Positions 45,471 to 52,389 of a stretch of DNA of 64,000 nucleotides are shown in pieces (positions within the stretch are counted from its first letter, which is position 1; the number at the start of each line of letters is the position of its first letter). Origin of the DNA: an uncultured Mucilaginibacter sp. GTDB taxonomy: Bacteria > Bacteroidota > Bacteroidia > Sphingobacteriales > Sphingobacteriaceae. The notes under the pieces are model-generated. The model had not been told where the DNA came from. It saw only the letters and a program-made list of their open reading frames with translations, and searched no databases. Position numbers and translations under genes: made by a program. Location: positions 62,001 to 126,000 of the forward strand of contig CAITEP010000016.1 in NCBI GenBank assembly GCA_903891475.1, in the 5' to 3' direction.

Positions 45471-46712
45471 TTAATTGGTTTTAGGAGATGCTAAATTTTC
45501 CAGATGTTTTAAAATAACCTTTTTATCATTAGCGGTTTTTGAAAGGTTGTGGGCTTGTTGATAGCTAGCGTATGCCAATGTATTATCAACATCGGTATAT
45601 AAATACCCAAGTAAAGAATGATATAAATGGTTTTGGTGTAGGTTTAATTTCAAAGCTTCGGTAATCGCGACTGGTTTCCCGCTAACCTTAGCTAAGGCGT
45701 AGGTACGGTTTAGTGCCGCTATTGGCGAATATTCAACAATCAATAATTTATTGTAGAGTTGTAATATATGATCCCATTTTTCAATGGTATCCTGTGCCTC
45801 CGTGTGCCAATATGCAATGGCTGCCTCTAAATGAAATTTGCTTAAACTTTTTCCACTAGCCGCTTTGTTTAAAAAATATTTCCCTTGCATAATCAGCTCT
45901 TTGTTCCACAGTGAGGTATCTTGGTCGCTATACAAAATCAGTTCCCCATTGGTAGCTATGCGTGCATCAAATCGTGAGGCATGGAAGCACATCAAGGCTA
46001 TTAAGGCATTTACTACAGGCTTGTTGGTGTTTTCATTTTCAATCAGCAAATAGCACAGGCGCATGGCTTCCAAACATAAGTCTTTTCGTAAAGTTTTGTT
46101 TTTTGATACAGAATAGTAGCCTTCATTAAATAGTAAATATAGCGTAGTTAAAACCGTATTTAGTTTATCGTCAAGCTGCCTTGTTTCCGGAAATTCAAGG
46201 GTTACCTTTTCTTCCCTCAACTTTTCCTTTGCCCTAAACAGGCGCTTGTTAATGGTTTCTTTATTACTCAAAAAGGCAGCAGCTATTTCATCAATGCTAA
46301 AACCGCAAAGGATGCGGAGTGATAACCCAATTTGTGCCTCTGTTGATATGTTAGGATTGCAAATGGCAAACATCATCCGCAGCATACTATCCTTAATGTT
46401 TTTTGATGATAAATCAACTTCTATTGTGCTTTGCGCTTGTTCGGGATATTGCACAATTACTTTATTTCTAAAAACAGCGTCGTGCTTTAAATAATCTTTT
46501 GCCTTGTTTTTTGCTACGGTATACAACCACGCGGTAGGATTATCAGGAAGGCCCTTTGCAGCCCAATTTTCTGTTGCTTGCAAAAAGGTATCGCTGGCTA
46601 TGTCTTCTGCTATTTCAATAAACTCAAAACCAAAAAGTTTACCCAATACCGAAGTTATTTTACTAAACTCGGTTCGGTATAAATCGGCTATTATTTTGCT
46701 GATATTTGGCAT
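45471..46712 (-). CDS. ECF42-type sigma factor with C-terminal TPR-like extension
   Basis: A 413-residue sigma factor. Region 2 is IADLYRTEFSKITSVLGKLFG with EIAEDIASDTFLQATENW, and region 4 includes RILCGFSIDEIAAAFLSNKETINKRLFRAKEKL. The remaining 230 residues are a helical extension (LFNEGYYSV, LCLEAMRLCYLL, AAIAYWHTEAQDTIEKW, YNKLLIVEYSPIAALNRTYALA) characteristic of the ECF42 group, which lacks an anti-sigma factor and is found next to DGPF/YCII genes. The expected DGPF gene lies immediately upstream. An intrinsic terminator ends directly before the ATG. Confidence 0.92.
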   Translation of the reverse strand: MPNISKIIADLYRTEFSKITSVLGKLFGFEFIEIAEDIASDTFLQATENWAAKGLPDNPTAWLYTVAKNKAKDYLKHDAVFRNKVIVQYPEQAQSTIEVDLSSKNIKDSMLRMMFAICNPNISTEAQIGLSLRILCGFSIDEIAAAFLSNKETINKRLFRAKEKLREEKVTLEFPETRQLDDKLNTVLTTLYLLFNEGYYSVSKNKTLRKDLCLEAMRLCYLLIENENTNKPVVNALIALMCFHASRFDARIATNGELILYSDQDTSLWNKELIMQGKYFLNKAASGKSLSKFHLEAAIAYWHTEAQDTIEKWDHILQLYNKLLIVEYSPIAALNRTYALAKVSGKPVAITEALKLNLHQNHLYHSLLGYLYTDVDNTLAYASYQQAHNLSKTANDKKVILKHLENLASPKTN

Positions 46713-46752
46713 AAAAAAATCCCCAAAGTAAAGATAGCATCCTACTTTGGGG
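46713..46752 (-). terminator. Intrinsic terminator immediately before the sigma ATG
   Basis: On the minus strand the order is CCCCAAAGTA, a 12-nt loop, TACTTTGGGG, then A and seven T, then the ATG of the ECF42 gene. The stem is a perfect 10 bp (46721-46730 with 46743-46752). A second small hairpin (CCTAAT-TAAA-ATTAGG, 46765-46780) overlaps the end of the DGPF gene. The unit should stop DGPF transcripts or attenuate sigma expression. Confidence 0.8.
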
Positions 46753-46775
46753 AATGGTTAAAAACCTAATTAAAA

Positions 46776-47120
46776 TTAGGCGTTCATCATAATAATATCC
46801 CTAACCTCCACCGTACCACCTACGTTTAAAATAGGGCACCCTTTGGCTATTTCAAGAGCCTCTTCCATGGTATCTACTTTTAAAACTGTAGTGCCCATTA
46901 AAATTTCTTTTACCTCCGCATAAGGCCCATCAGTAATAACATTGCCCGGGTGGATGGTTTTACCTTCAAAACCCGGACGGTGGCCGCCACCCAATTTGCC
47001 TTGGGCTGCAATACTGCCAAACCAGTTGTTCCATTCTTTGTCAACCGCTTCCATTTCTTCAGGGGTTGGTCTGTAATCGCCCATACCCTCGCTTCTAAAT
47101 ACCATTAAAAATTCTTTCAT
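46776..47120 (-). CDS. DGPF/YCII-related protein, partner of ECF42 sigma factor
   Basis: A 114-residue protein of the YCII superfamily. It starts MKEFLMVFRSEGMGDYRPTP, then GHRPGFEGKTIHPGN, the family hallmark DGPYAEVKEILMG and a terminal EIAKGCPI. DGPF proteins are the conserved neighbours of ECF42 sigma factors and are presumed members or modulators of the regulon; no activity is established. It lies 63 bp upstream of the sigma gene on the same strand, with a terminator in the gap. Confidence 0.92.
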   Translation of the reverse strand: MKEFLMVFRSEGMGDYRPTPEEMEAVDKEWNNWFGSIAAQGKLGGGHRPGFEGKTIHPGNVITDGPYAEVKEILMGTTVLKVDTMEEALEIAKGCPILNVGGTVEVRDIIMMNA

Positions 47121-47203
47121 AACGTTTTAATTTATTTGTTTTTTGATGGATGACGATTGAATTAGTAATTATTGGACAGCGACCGAAAAATATTTTAACT
47201 TTT

Positions 47204-48391
47204 TTATGCTACCCTACACAAAAGCCCTTTTAAATACTCCCCTTCCGGGAAGGAGGCCCTGATAGGATGGTCTTCCGGTTGGCAATATTGATAAATAAAT
47301 TGTACCTGTTTGCCGGCATCTAGGGCGGCCCAAGCCAATACCTGTTTAAAGGTTTCCATATCCATAGCACCCGAGCAGGAATAGGTAGCCAATAAGCCCC
47401 CTTTGTTGAGCAACAACATGGCCAAACGGTTTAAATCTTTATAAGCACGGGTGGCTTTATCTAACGACGACCGTGATGGCGCGTATTTTGGCGGATCGAG
47501 CACAATTGCATCAAATAGTTCGCCATCTTCCTTAAATTTTCGCAATTGCTTGTTTACATCCGATGTAAAGGTGTTAACATGGGCTCCGCTAAAATTATTC
47601 AATTGTATATTTTCCTTCAAAGTTTCAATAGCCAATGCCGAGCTATCAACACAGGTAACCGAAGCCGCTCCGTTTTTAAGGGCATTTAGGGTAAAGCCTC
47701 CGGTGTAGCAAAAGCAATCCAATACTTTTTTACCCTTCACATAGCTGGCGGTTATTTTACGGTTTTCGCGCTGATCGCAGTAAAAGCCCGATTTTTGCCC
47801 TTCGGCTATGTTGATGTTGTAGATGATATTGTTTTCCTTTACTTCCAACCGCTCAGGCGGGTGTTGACCGGCCAGTACCATATTTTGAGTACCTAAACCC
47901 TCATGCAATCGGGAAGCCGCATCGCTTTTATCAAATATGCCTATTGGTTTTAAAAGTTTATTTAATTGGTCGATTATCACCGGCATCATTTTTTCAATGC
48001 CAGAGGTAAGCACCTGTACCGAAAGATAATCGGCATATTTATCAACTATTAAGCCCGGCAAATAGTCCGATTCGCTGAATATCAACCTGCAAGTATTGGT
48101 ACTACCATCTTCCAACAAATTAAAACGACTTTGCACCGCCGTAGTTACCTTATCCCTAAACCATTGCTCATCCACATGGGCGGCCTCCTCCCATTCCAAC
48201 AAACGCAATGCCACCCTCGATTGGTTGTTGTAAAAGCCATAAGCCATAAAAGCACCTTTGGCATCCATCAAGCGTACAATTTCACCATTTTCGGGTTTGC
48301 CATTTACCCGCTCCAACGCGCCCGAAAACACCCAGGGGTGTCTGTGTAATACCGCTTTCTCCTTGCCTTTCTTTAAAATAACATCAACCAT
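47204..48391 (-). CDS. Class I rRNA methyltransferase, RlmI-like
   Basis: A 395-residue enzyme. The N-terminal PUA domain covers residues 1-75 (LKKGKEKAVLHRHPWVFSGA). A linker domain precedes the Rossmann-fold methyltransferase: motif I VLDCFCYTGGFTLNAL, acidic VTCVDSSALAIETL, motif IV IVLDPPKYAPSR and a late TYSCSG motif. These match the RlmI group, which makes m5C1962 in 23S rRNA with SAM. The conserved Cys of TYSCSG is the expected catalytic nucleophile. It is transcribed away from the cassette region. Confidence 0.9.
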   Translation of the reverse strand: MVDVILKKGKEKAVLHRHPWVFSGALERVNGKPENGEIVRLMDAKGAFMAYGFYNNQSRVALRLLEWEEAAHVDEQWFRDKVTTAVQSRFNLLEDGSTNTCRLIFSESDYLPGLIVDKYADYLSVQVLTSGIEKMMPVIIDQLNKLLKPIGIFDKSDAASRLHEGLGTQNMVLAGQHPPERLEVKENNIIYNINIAEGQKSGFYCDQRENRKITASYVKGKKVLDCFCYTGGFTLNALKNGAASVTCVDSSALAIETLKENIQLNNFSGAHVNTFTSDVNKQLRKFKEDGELFDAIVLDPPKYAPSRSSLDKATRAYKDLNRLAMLLLNKGGLLATYSCSGAMDMETFKQVLAWAALDAGKQVQFIYQYCQPEDHPIRASFPEGEYLKGLLCRVA

Positions 48392-48475
48392 AAGGGCAAA
48401 GGTAATAAACCCTATACTATTTGTTATTTTAAAATTTTATGCACAAGTTATTATAATTTATAATTAAATTTGATC

Positions 48476-48997
48476 ATGTCTAAATCTTCCCGAATCATAT
48501 TATTAATTTTCTTAGGTATTTCGTTATTTGCCTTTACCTCATGCGACAAATTTGGTGGTGGTTGTACGCCTGTCCCCGCACCCAAAACTTTACAGTTTGA
48601 GATATTGGATAAAGACGGTAACAGCTTAATTAGTTCGTTAAAAGATAGCGTTTCGGTATCTTATCAAGATAATTCTATACCTAGTGCTCCGGTTACCAAA
48701 ACTGCCCCATTGTACATTACCAAGAATTATGTTTACCCAGATACCACTAAGGTATCTACAAAATACAATGGCTTACTCATAGTAGGTCAAAACATCCTCG
48801 TTCTTAGCTCACAACTGCCCTCCCTTAAAACGTTTACTTTAATGGTAAACAAAAAAAGTGTAGGGACAATTTTTGTTGATTATGCACAGTATCAATCCAC
48901 CTATCCTAACCTAACTACAGCAGCATTCACATTTAATAACCAAAACGTTGTATATGATAGCTCTACTCAAGTTGGCCTGGAGTTGCTACAATTGTAA
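48476..48997 (+). CDS. Hypothetical lipoprotein
   Basis: A 173-residue protein. The ATG at 48476 is used; the longer frame begins with TTG. A lipoprotein signal (SRIILLIFLGISLFAFTSC) is followed by a Gly-rich linker KFGGGC. The body looks like a single beta-sandwich (LQFEILDKDGNSLISSLKDS, PDTTKVSTKYNGLLIVG). I do not recognise a named family. It lies immediately before repeat R1 (8 bp), divergent from the methyltransferase gene, but its composition and signal peptide differ from the immunity-like genes that follow. Confidence 0.75.
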   Translation: MSKSSRIILLIFLGISLFAFTSCDKFGGGCTPVPAPKTLQFEILDKDGNSLISSLKDSVSVSYQDNSIPSAPVTKTAPLYITKNYVYPDTTKVSTKYNGLLIVGQNILVLSSQLPSLKTFTLMVNKKSVGTIFVDYAQYQSTYPNLTTAAFTFNNQNVVYDSSTQVGLELLQL

Positions 48998-49004
48998 TAG
49001 CTTT

Positions 49005-49141
49005 CCCCATTGCTGCCGCAAGACTCTGCCTTGTGGCCTTATGCTATGGCTTGACAATTAACATTTAAACTTATTTTAGGACGATACAAACTTTAAATAA
49101 CTTGTTCAAAAACCACAAGAGGGGTCCTTGCGGTAGCAGGG
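49005..49141 (+). repeat. Cassette repeat R1
   Basis: First of five copies of a palindromic element, 137 bp here because of an internal insertion of about 33 bp. The left arm is CCCCATTGCTGCCGCAA (49005-49021). The right end is CTTGCGGTAGCAGGG (49127-49141). The core AACTTTAAATAACTTGTTC is shared with the other copies. The left arm has one G.T wobble against its right arm. Confidence 0.9.
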
Positions 49142-49156
49142 CGTAAAATAATATGA
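49133..49156 (+). pseudogene. Toxin-tail remnant T1 (very short)
   Basis: In the frame common to all five units, the repeat end reads VAG, continues RKII and stops with a TGA that overlaps the next ATG (ATGA at 49153-49156). Only eight codons remain. It is interpretable only by comparison with T2-T5; the 4-bp overlap is typical of coupled toxin-immunity pairs. Confidence 0.4.
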
Positions 49157-49839
49157 ACGATACATTTTATATAGGGGCATACTGGCAAAACAGAAAGCGG
49201 ATGCTTGATGATTTAATTAATCCTACTTTGCAAACATTATTAGATTTATATAGTGTTGATGAGCAGTTTTTGAATCTATTTGAATTAGGAATGAGTCAGA
49301 ATGAAGCATTAAAGCACGATGTGTTACTTACTGCTGAATCTATTAAGCGGCTCTATAATGAAAATTTTAATAAAAAGGACTTAGATCAAGATGGGTTTAA
49401 TAAGATAGGATATCGTCTTTCACTTTGGACTGGACATCTAGAAGGAGAAGCAAGTGCTATTTCTTTTAATACAGGAAGCAGTTCTAAAGTATTGACAGAT
49501 AGTTGTTTAATTAATATTCCCTATAAAGGACATGCGAACGATAGACTACTTCAACTAAATAATGTGAAAAAAATAATGAGTATTCTTATTCGGAATTGGG
49601 ATCCAGAAGTTGTTGTTTTAAATTCGAAAGAACTCTACACAGCGTTGAATACTACGAACGAGATTGGTTGGGTTACCTATATAAATAAAAAAAAAATAAT
49701 TAAGTTAAACAATAAAGCTATAGAACGAGAAGATTTTTTTGGTGGAGATTTATTTTATTTAAAAACAGGCAATAGTTTTTCCTATAATTATGATCAAATA
49801 AATAGTTTGTTATATCTAAAAAAATTGCTATGTTATTGA
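49153..49839 (+). CDS. Imm52-like immunity protein (imm1)
   Basis: A 228-residue soluble protein without signal peptide. The start FYIGAYWQNRKRMLDDLINP and the FLNLFELGMSQNEAL segment resemble the N-terminus of the Imm52 family of polymorphic-toxin immunity proteins, which begin with an AYWG-R motif. The remainder (FNKIGYRLSLWTGH, NIPYKGHANDRLL, IGWVTYINKK) is compatible but not diagnostic. The ATG overlaps the end of toxin remnant T1. Assignment is from memory of the family pattern and needs a profile search. The context of four further small genes between identical repeats strengthens it. Confidence 0.55.
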   Translation: MNDTFYIGAYWQNRKRMLDDLINPTLQTLLDLYSVDEQFLNLFELGMSQNEALKHDVLLTAESIKRLYNENFNKKDLDQDGFNKIGYRLSLWTGHLEGEASAISFNTGSSSKVLTDSCLINIPYKGHANDRLLQLNNVKKIMSILIRNWDPEVVVLNSKELYTALNTTNEIGWVTYINKKKIIKLNNKAIEREDFFGGDLFYLKTGNSFSYNYDQINSLLYLKKLLCY

Positions 49840-49917
49840 TATTGACGGAATGGGACTTGGCCACCTATTTATAGCAGTGTATGGTGCTGCTAAGGACTGC
49901 GTCACTACGGAGACAGC
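49840..49917. other. Spacer with hairpin joined to repeat R2
   Basis: GGTGCTG (49883-49889) and CAGCACC (49914-49920) form a 7-bp stem around a GC-richer 24-nt loop. The right arm touches the left arm of R2. No open frame is present. Confidence 0.6.
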
Positions 49918-50027
49918 ACCCAATTGCTACCGCAATGCTTTGCCTTGTGGCTTTATGCTAATTATTGAACTTTAAATAACTTGTTCAAAAACCAGAAGAG
50001 GGACTATTGCGGTACCAGGGGGGGGGG
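49918..50027 (+). repeat. Cassette repeat R2, ending in a run of ten G
   Basis: The left arm TTGCTACCGCAA is at 49924-49935 and the right arm TTGCGGTACCA at 50007-50017, with inner TTGAAC (49964-49969) and GTTCAA pairing. The right end extends into ten consecutive G (50018-50027), longer than the four G seen in R3 and R5. It lies between imm1 and remnant T2. Confidence 0.9.
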
Positions 50028-50167
50028 CAGTTTTCGCTTTGGAAATTGTTTTTCCGGTAATCGGATTAGCATATGCAATAATAGACATTGGGTAGGGTTT
50101 TTATTCAGGAAAAAATATTACAGATAGTTTAGGTGATGGAGTAGATAATATTTTTAAACATAATTAA
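50009..50167 (+). pseudogene. Toxin-tail remnant T2, one in-frame TAG
   Basis: In the common frame this reads AVPGGGAVFALEIVFPVIG, LAYAIIDIG, then TAG (50093-50095), then GFYSGKNITDSLGDGVDNIF and KHN, stop (50165-50167). Apart from one TAG, which could derive from a TGG Trp codon, it is open for 52 codons. It has a hydrophobic segment followed by a polar C-terminal tip, as in tails of membrane-acting Rhs toxins. It ends 4 bp before the ATG of imm2. Confidence 0.6.
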
Positions 50168-50171
50168 TATT

Positions 50172-50555
50172 ATGAATACATTTTTTGATTATATTTTTTA
50201 TAGAACAACTGAGCTATTTATCAGTAGAAGCGGAAGACGCGGATTACCGGCGATTTCGGTCATTTCTTTAGCACAAGGGTTTATGATAGGAGGCGTAATT
50301 AATTTAATATTAAACAGGATTATAACGAAACCAATTAGAGAGTTACATTACCAAGAATTTGGCTACGTTGGAGCAATACTATTTTGTTTGCTTTTTTATA
50401 TCAACTACCGCAAATATGAGGGGAAATATAATAAATTAAGGTTTAAATGGAAAGATGAAGAACCTACGAAAAGATTTTACAAAGGGCTTTTAGTAGCAAT
50501 TACTTTGATTCTTGCTCCTATTATCTTTACAATAGTAAGTAATTTTTCACATTAA
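50172..50555 (+). CDS. Small membrane protein, putative immunity protein (imm2)
   Basis: A 127-residue protein with about three transmembrane helices (ISLAQGFMIGGVINLILN, YVGAILFCLLFYINY, LLVAITLILAPIIFTIV) and a basic cytoplasmic loop. No signal peptide or recognised domain. It starts 4 bp after toxin remnant T2 and is followed by repeat R3 18 bp later. The hydrophobic character of both T2 and this protein suggests immunity to a membrane-acting toxin. That role is inferred from context only. Confidence 0.6.
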   Translation: MNTFFDYIFYRTTELFISRSGRRGLPAISVISLAQGFMIGGVINLILNRIITKPIRELHYQEFGYVGAILFCLLFYINYRKYEGKYNKLRFKWKDEEPTKRFYKGLLVAITLILAPIIFTIVSNFSH

Positions 50556-50573
50556 TTTCTCGAAAATAAACCT

Positions 50574-50676
50574 CCCCATTGCTACCGCAATGCGCTGCTT
50601 TGTAACTTTATGCTAATTATTGAACTTTAAATAACTTGTTCAAAAAGCTCAAGAGGGACTCTTGTGGTAGCAGGGG
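50574..50676 (+). repeat. Cassette repeat R3 (reference copy, 103 bp)
   Basis: The clearest copy. The left arm CCCCATTGCTACCGCAA (50574-50590) pairs with the right arm TTGTGGTAGCAGGGG with a 2-nt bulge (AT) and one G.T pair. Inside are TTGAAC/GTTCAA around 12 nt and a second hairpin CAAGAG-GGA-CTCTTG near the right arm. It sits between imm2 and remnant T3. Confidence 0.92.
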
Positions 50677-50828
50677 TTTCTGCTACACTTGGAGTCGCCA
50701 ATTTGGTGCTGATATCAATTCCTTGAATTGGAGAAGCGGTGGGTGGATTAGAATTGGTTGCGGCTGCGGTTACCTTTGGATGGGATGTTTGGAATGCGTA
50801 TGAAGAAGCTTATAAAAAAGAAAATTAA
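50667..50828 (+). pseudogene. Toxin-tail remnant T3, one in-frame TGA
   Basis: In the common frame this reads VAGVSATLGVANLVLISIP, TGA (50724-50726), then IGEAVGGLELVAAAVTFGWD and VWNAYEEAYKKEN, stop (50826-50828). It is open for 53 codons except for the one stop. Two hydrophobic segments and a charged tip are typical of C-termini of pore-forming or membrane-inserting polymorphic toxins. It ends 16 bp before the ATG of imm3. Confidence 0.65.
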
Positions 50829-50844
50829 TTTTTATAATTATATC

Positions 50845-51552
50845 ATGAAATTAGATCAAAAAAACATCACCGCAACAATTTCGTACGTTAAAATTTTTGC
50901 ATTATTATTATGTATATACATGTTATTTGGAGGCTGTCTCTCTATTTCATTAGCATCCAAATTGCAGTCTCCATTGTTAGCGGTATTAGGCTTTTTTGTT
51001 TTTATTATTGCTCCACTTATCTTTAATAAGCCATTGAGGTTAAAGTTTCTAAAGCAGATCAAATTTACATTTGATGAAGACTTTGTTTTATTGGAAATTT
51101 TTAATTATGGAACAGGAATACTTGAGAAACAGCAGCAATTTAAGTATACTGATATACATTCTTGTGTCTTAAGCTCTACCTCTAAAAAAACTTCTACAAT
51201 AAAATTGTTTTTGCAAGACTCGAAAAAGGTTCAATGGACTTTTGTTAATGAAGGGAAGGTAAAGGAAGACACATCGGATGTTGACAACAATGTAAGCCTT
51301 GCGGTTTTTAAAGAAATGTATACTTTAAATAAACAAATTTTATTACTACCACCGTTTTATGCATCAAAAGGCGGAATTATTGCATTAATAATACTAACTG
51401 GTTTATTTATAACTGCTATCATTATGAATATAATTTATTATTCAAAATCTCAACCATTAACCCTAATTATGGGAGCATCGTTGTATTTGCAAATTATATT
51501 TAGAAGGAAACGAGATATTGAATTATTTAAAAAACTAAACGAAGAGTTATAA
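50845..51552 (+). CDS. Membrane protein, putative immunity protein (imm3)
   Basis: A 235-residue protein. The ATG at 50845 is chosen because the longer frame (from 50758) overlaps remnant T3 in another phase. Two N-terminal transmembrane helices (IFALLLCIYMLFGGCLSISL, LLAVLGFFVFIIAPLIF) and two C-terminal ones (GGIIALIILTGLFITAIIM, LTLIMGASLYLQIIF) flank a soluble PH-like beta domain of about 110 residues (FTFDEDFVLLEIFNYGTGIL, QWTFVNEGKVKE). No named family is recognised. It is preceded by T3 and followed by element S1. Immunity role inferred. Confidence 0.6.
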   Translation: MKLDQKNITATISYVKIFALLLCIYMLFGGCLSISLASKLQSPLLAVLGFFVFIIAPLIFNKPLRLKFLKQIKFTFDEDFVLLEIFNYGTGILEKQQQFKYTDIHSCVLSSTSKKTSTIKLFLQDSKKVQWTFVNEGKVKEDTSDVDNNVSLAVFKEMYTLNKQILLLPPFYASKGGIIALIILTGLFITAIIMNIIYYSKSQPLTLIMGASLYLQIIFRRKRDIELFKKLNEEL

Positions 51553-51577
51553 CATAACTTCCATAGGAAATAATTTA

Positions 51578-51650
51578 GCACCCTTGTTGGTGTTCCGAGC
51601 CTGAGCCGTTGTTGTGTCTTATGACCAACAACTGAAGGGCGGGGATAACG
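51578..51650 (+). repeat. Second repeat type S, copy S1
   Basis: A 73-bp element starting GCACCCTTGTTGGTGTTC and containing GTTGTTGTGTCTTATGACC. TTGTTGGT and ACCAACAA form an 8-bp stem, extendable by CCCTT with AAGGG across a bulge. A related copy lies at 52992-53063. Both follow an immunity-like gene (imm3, imm5). Confidence 0.8.
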
Positions 51651-51783
51651 TAAGATTGGAAAAAAGAAAGAGCGTGACAATGGGTCGGGCTTTGTTGGTG
51701 TAGGTGTTGGTCATAGAAGTACATGTAGAAGAATAGAATGCCCCATAGCTACTGCAATGCGCTGCCGTGTGACTTTATGCTAA
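51649..51783 (+). other. Short open stretch running into repeat R4
   Basis: After S1 one frame stays open for 44 codons through the left arm of R4 and contains NGSGFVGVGVGHRSTCRR. It has no start codon in a plausible position. It may be a further toxin-tail scrap without an immunity gene, or chance. It was spotted because the Gly-Val repeat is protein-like. Confidence 0.25.
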
Positions 51784-51843
51784 TTATTGAGCTTTAAATA
51801 ACTTGTTCAAAAAGCTCAAGAGTGACTCTTTAGGTAGCCGGAG
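51741..51843 (+). repeat. Cassette repeat R4 (most diverged copy)
   Basis: The left arm is CCCCATAGCTACTGCAA (51741-51757) and the right end CTTTAGGTAGCCGGAG (51828-51843). The length is 103 bp, as in R3. The arms no longer pair fully, and the common reading frame is closed by a TAG in the right arm. The core TTTAAATAACTTGTTCAAAA is intact. Confidence 0.88.
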
Positions 51844-51861
51844 ACTACTACCATTTTTTAT

Positions 51862-51986
51862 GGTATATCAACCTTTATAGATAAAGGAGTTGATAAATTA
51901 GAAAAAAGGATGTGATTGATAAGGTACAAAAAGCAATAACTAGTGATAAAACGGATAAGGGACTTGATAAAGTCAAAGAAAAGTAG
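51862..51986 (+). pseudogene. Toxin-tail remnant T4, frameshifted
   Basis: One frame reads GISTFIDKGVDKLEKRM then stop (51862-51915). The next phase, from 51912, continues VIDKVQKAITSDKTDKGLDK and VKEK, stop at 51984-51986. The Lys/Asp-rich helical character is continuous across the phase change, so a single indel near 51908 explains it. It lies between R4 and imm4 (45 bp gap). Confidence 0.5.
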
Positions 51987-52031
51987 AAGATATTACCCAA
52001 AAGGAATAAATAATTAATTAATTAATAACGA

Positions 52032-52226
52032 ATGGAACCCTTATTAAAAATTTTATGTGGAGCAATTTGTTTTTTATTTGGTTTAGCCTTATTTATATAT
52101 ATATCAAATGATACAAAGAAGAAAAATAGGGATATAAATATTTATGAATTTAATGTTTATGGTGCTTCTTTTCTTTTATTTTTGGTAGGCTTATATATGT
52201 TTTGTATGGGAATTATTGAGATCTAA
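52032..52226 (+). CDS. Very small membrane protein, putative immunity protein (imm4)
   Basis: A 64-residue protein with two hydrophobic helices (LLKILCGAICFLFGLALFIY and ASFLLFLVGLYMFCMGII) joined by a charged loop DTKKKNRD. It is too short for domain assignment. Position between R4/T4 and R5, on the same strand as the other units, makes it the equivalent of imm1-imm3. A TAAT-rich stretch precedes its ATG. Confidence 0.5.
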   Translation: MEPLLKILCGAICFLFGLALFIYISNDTKKKNRDINIYEFNVYGASFLLFLVGLYMFCMGIIEI

Positions 52227-52285
52227 TTTTGCTATCAATTATTATAAAATGAAAAGAACGGTATTTAAAAATAAATTATTTTATG

Positions 52286-52389
52286 CCCCATTGCTACCGC
52301 AAAGCGCTGCCTTTTAGCTTTGTGCTAATTATTGAACTTTAAAATAACTTGTTCAAAATCCACAAAAGGGACTCTTGCGGTAGTAGGGG
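52286..52389 (+). repeat. Cassette repeat R5
   Basis: A 104-bp copy. The left arm is CCCCATTGCTACCGCAA (52286-52302) and the right end CTCTTGCGGTAGTAGGGG. One G.T pair occurs in the arm. The inner TTGAAC/GTTCAA pair is preserved, with one extra A in the loop. It lies 60 bp after imm4. Confidence 0.9.

Noticed and set aside
50758..50844. Longer N-terminus for imm3
   Set aside because: This stretch is the T3 toxin-tail region in another phase, and the ATG at 50845 gives a normal membrane-protein start.
49005..52389. The R repeats as integron attC sites
   Set aside because: The layout (one small gene per palindromic repeat of about 100 bp, all on one strand) is integron-like, and the string CTCAAGAGGGACT also occurs, to my recollection, in Vibrio VCR attC sites. 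But I find no RYYYAAC/GTTRRRY core pair at the ends, no integrase gene in the window, and toxin-tail frames between repeat and gene, which cassettes do not have. The short match is too small to carry weight.
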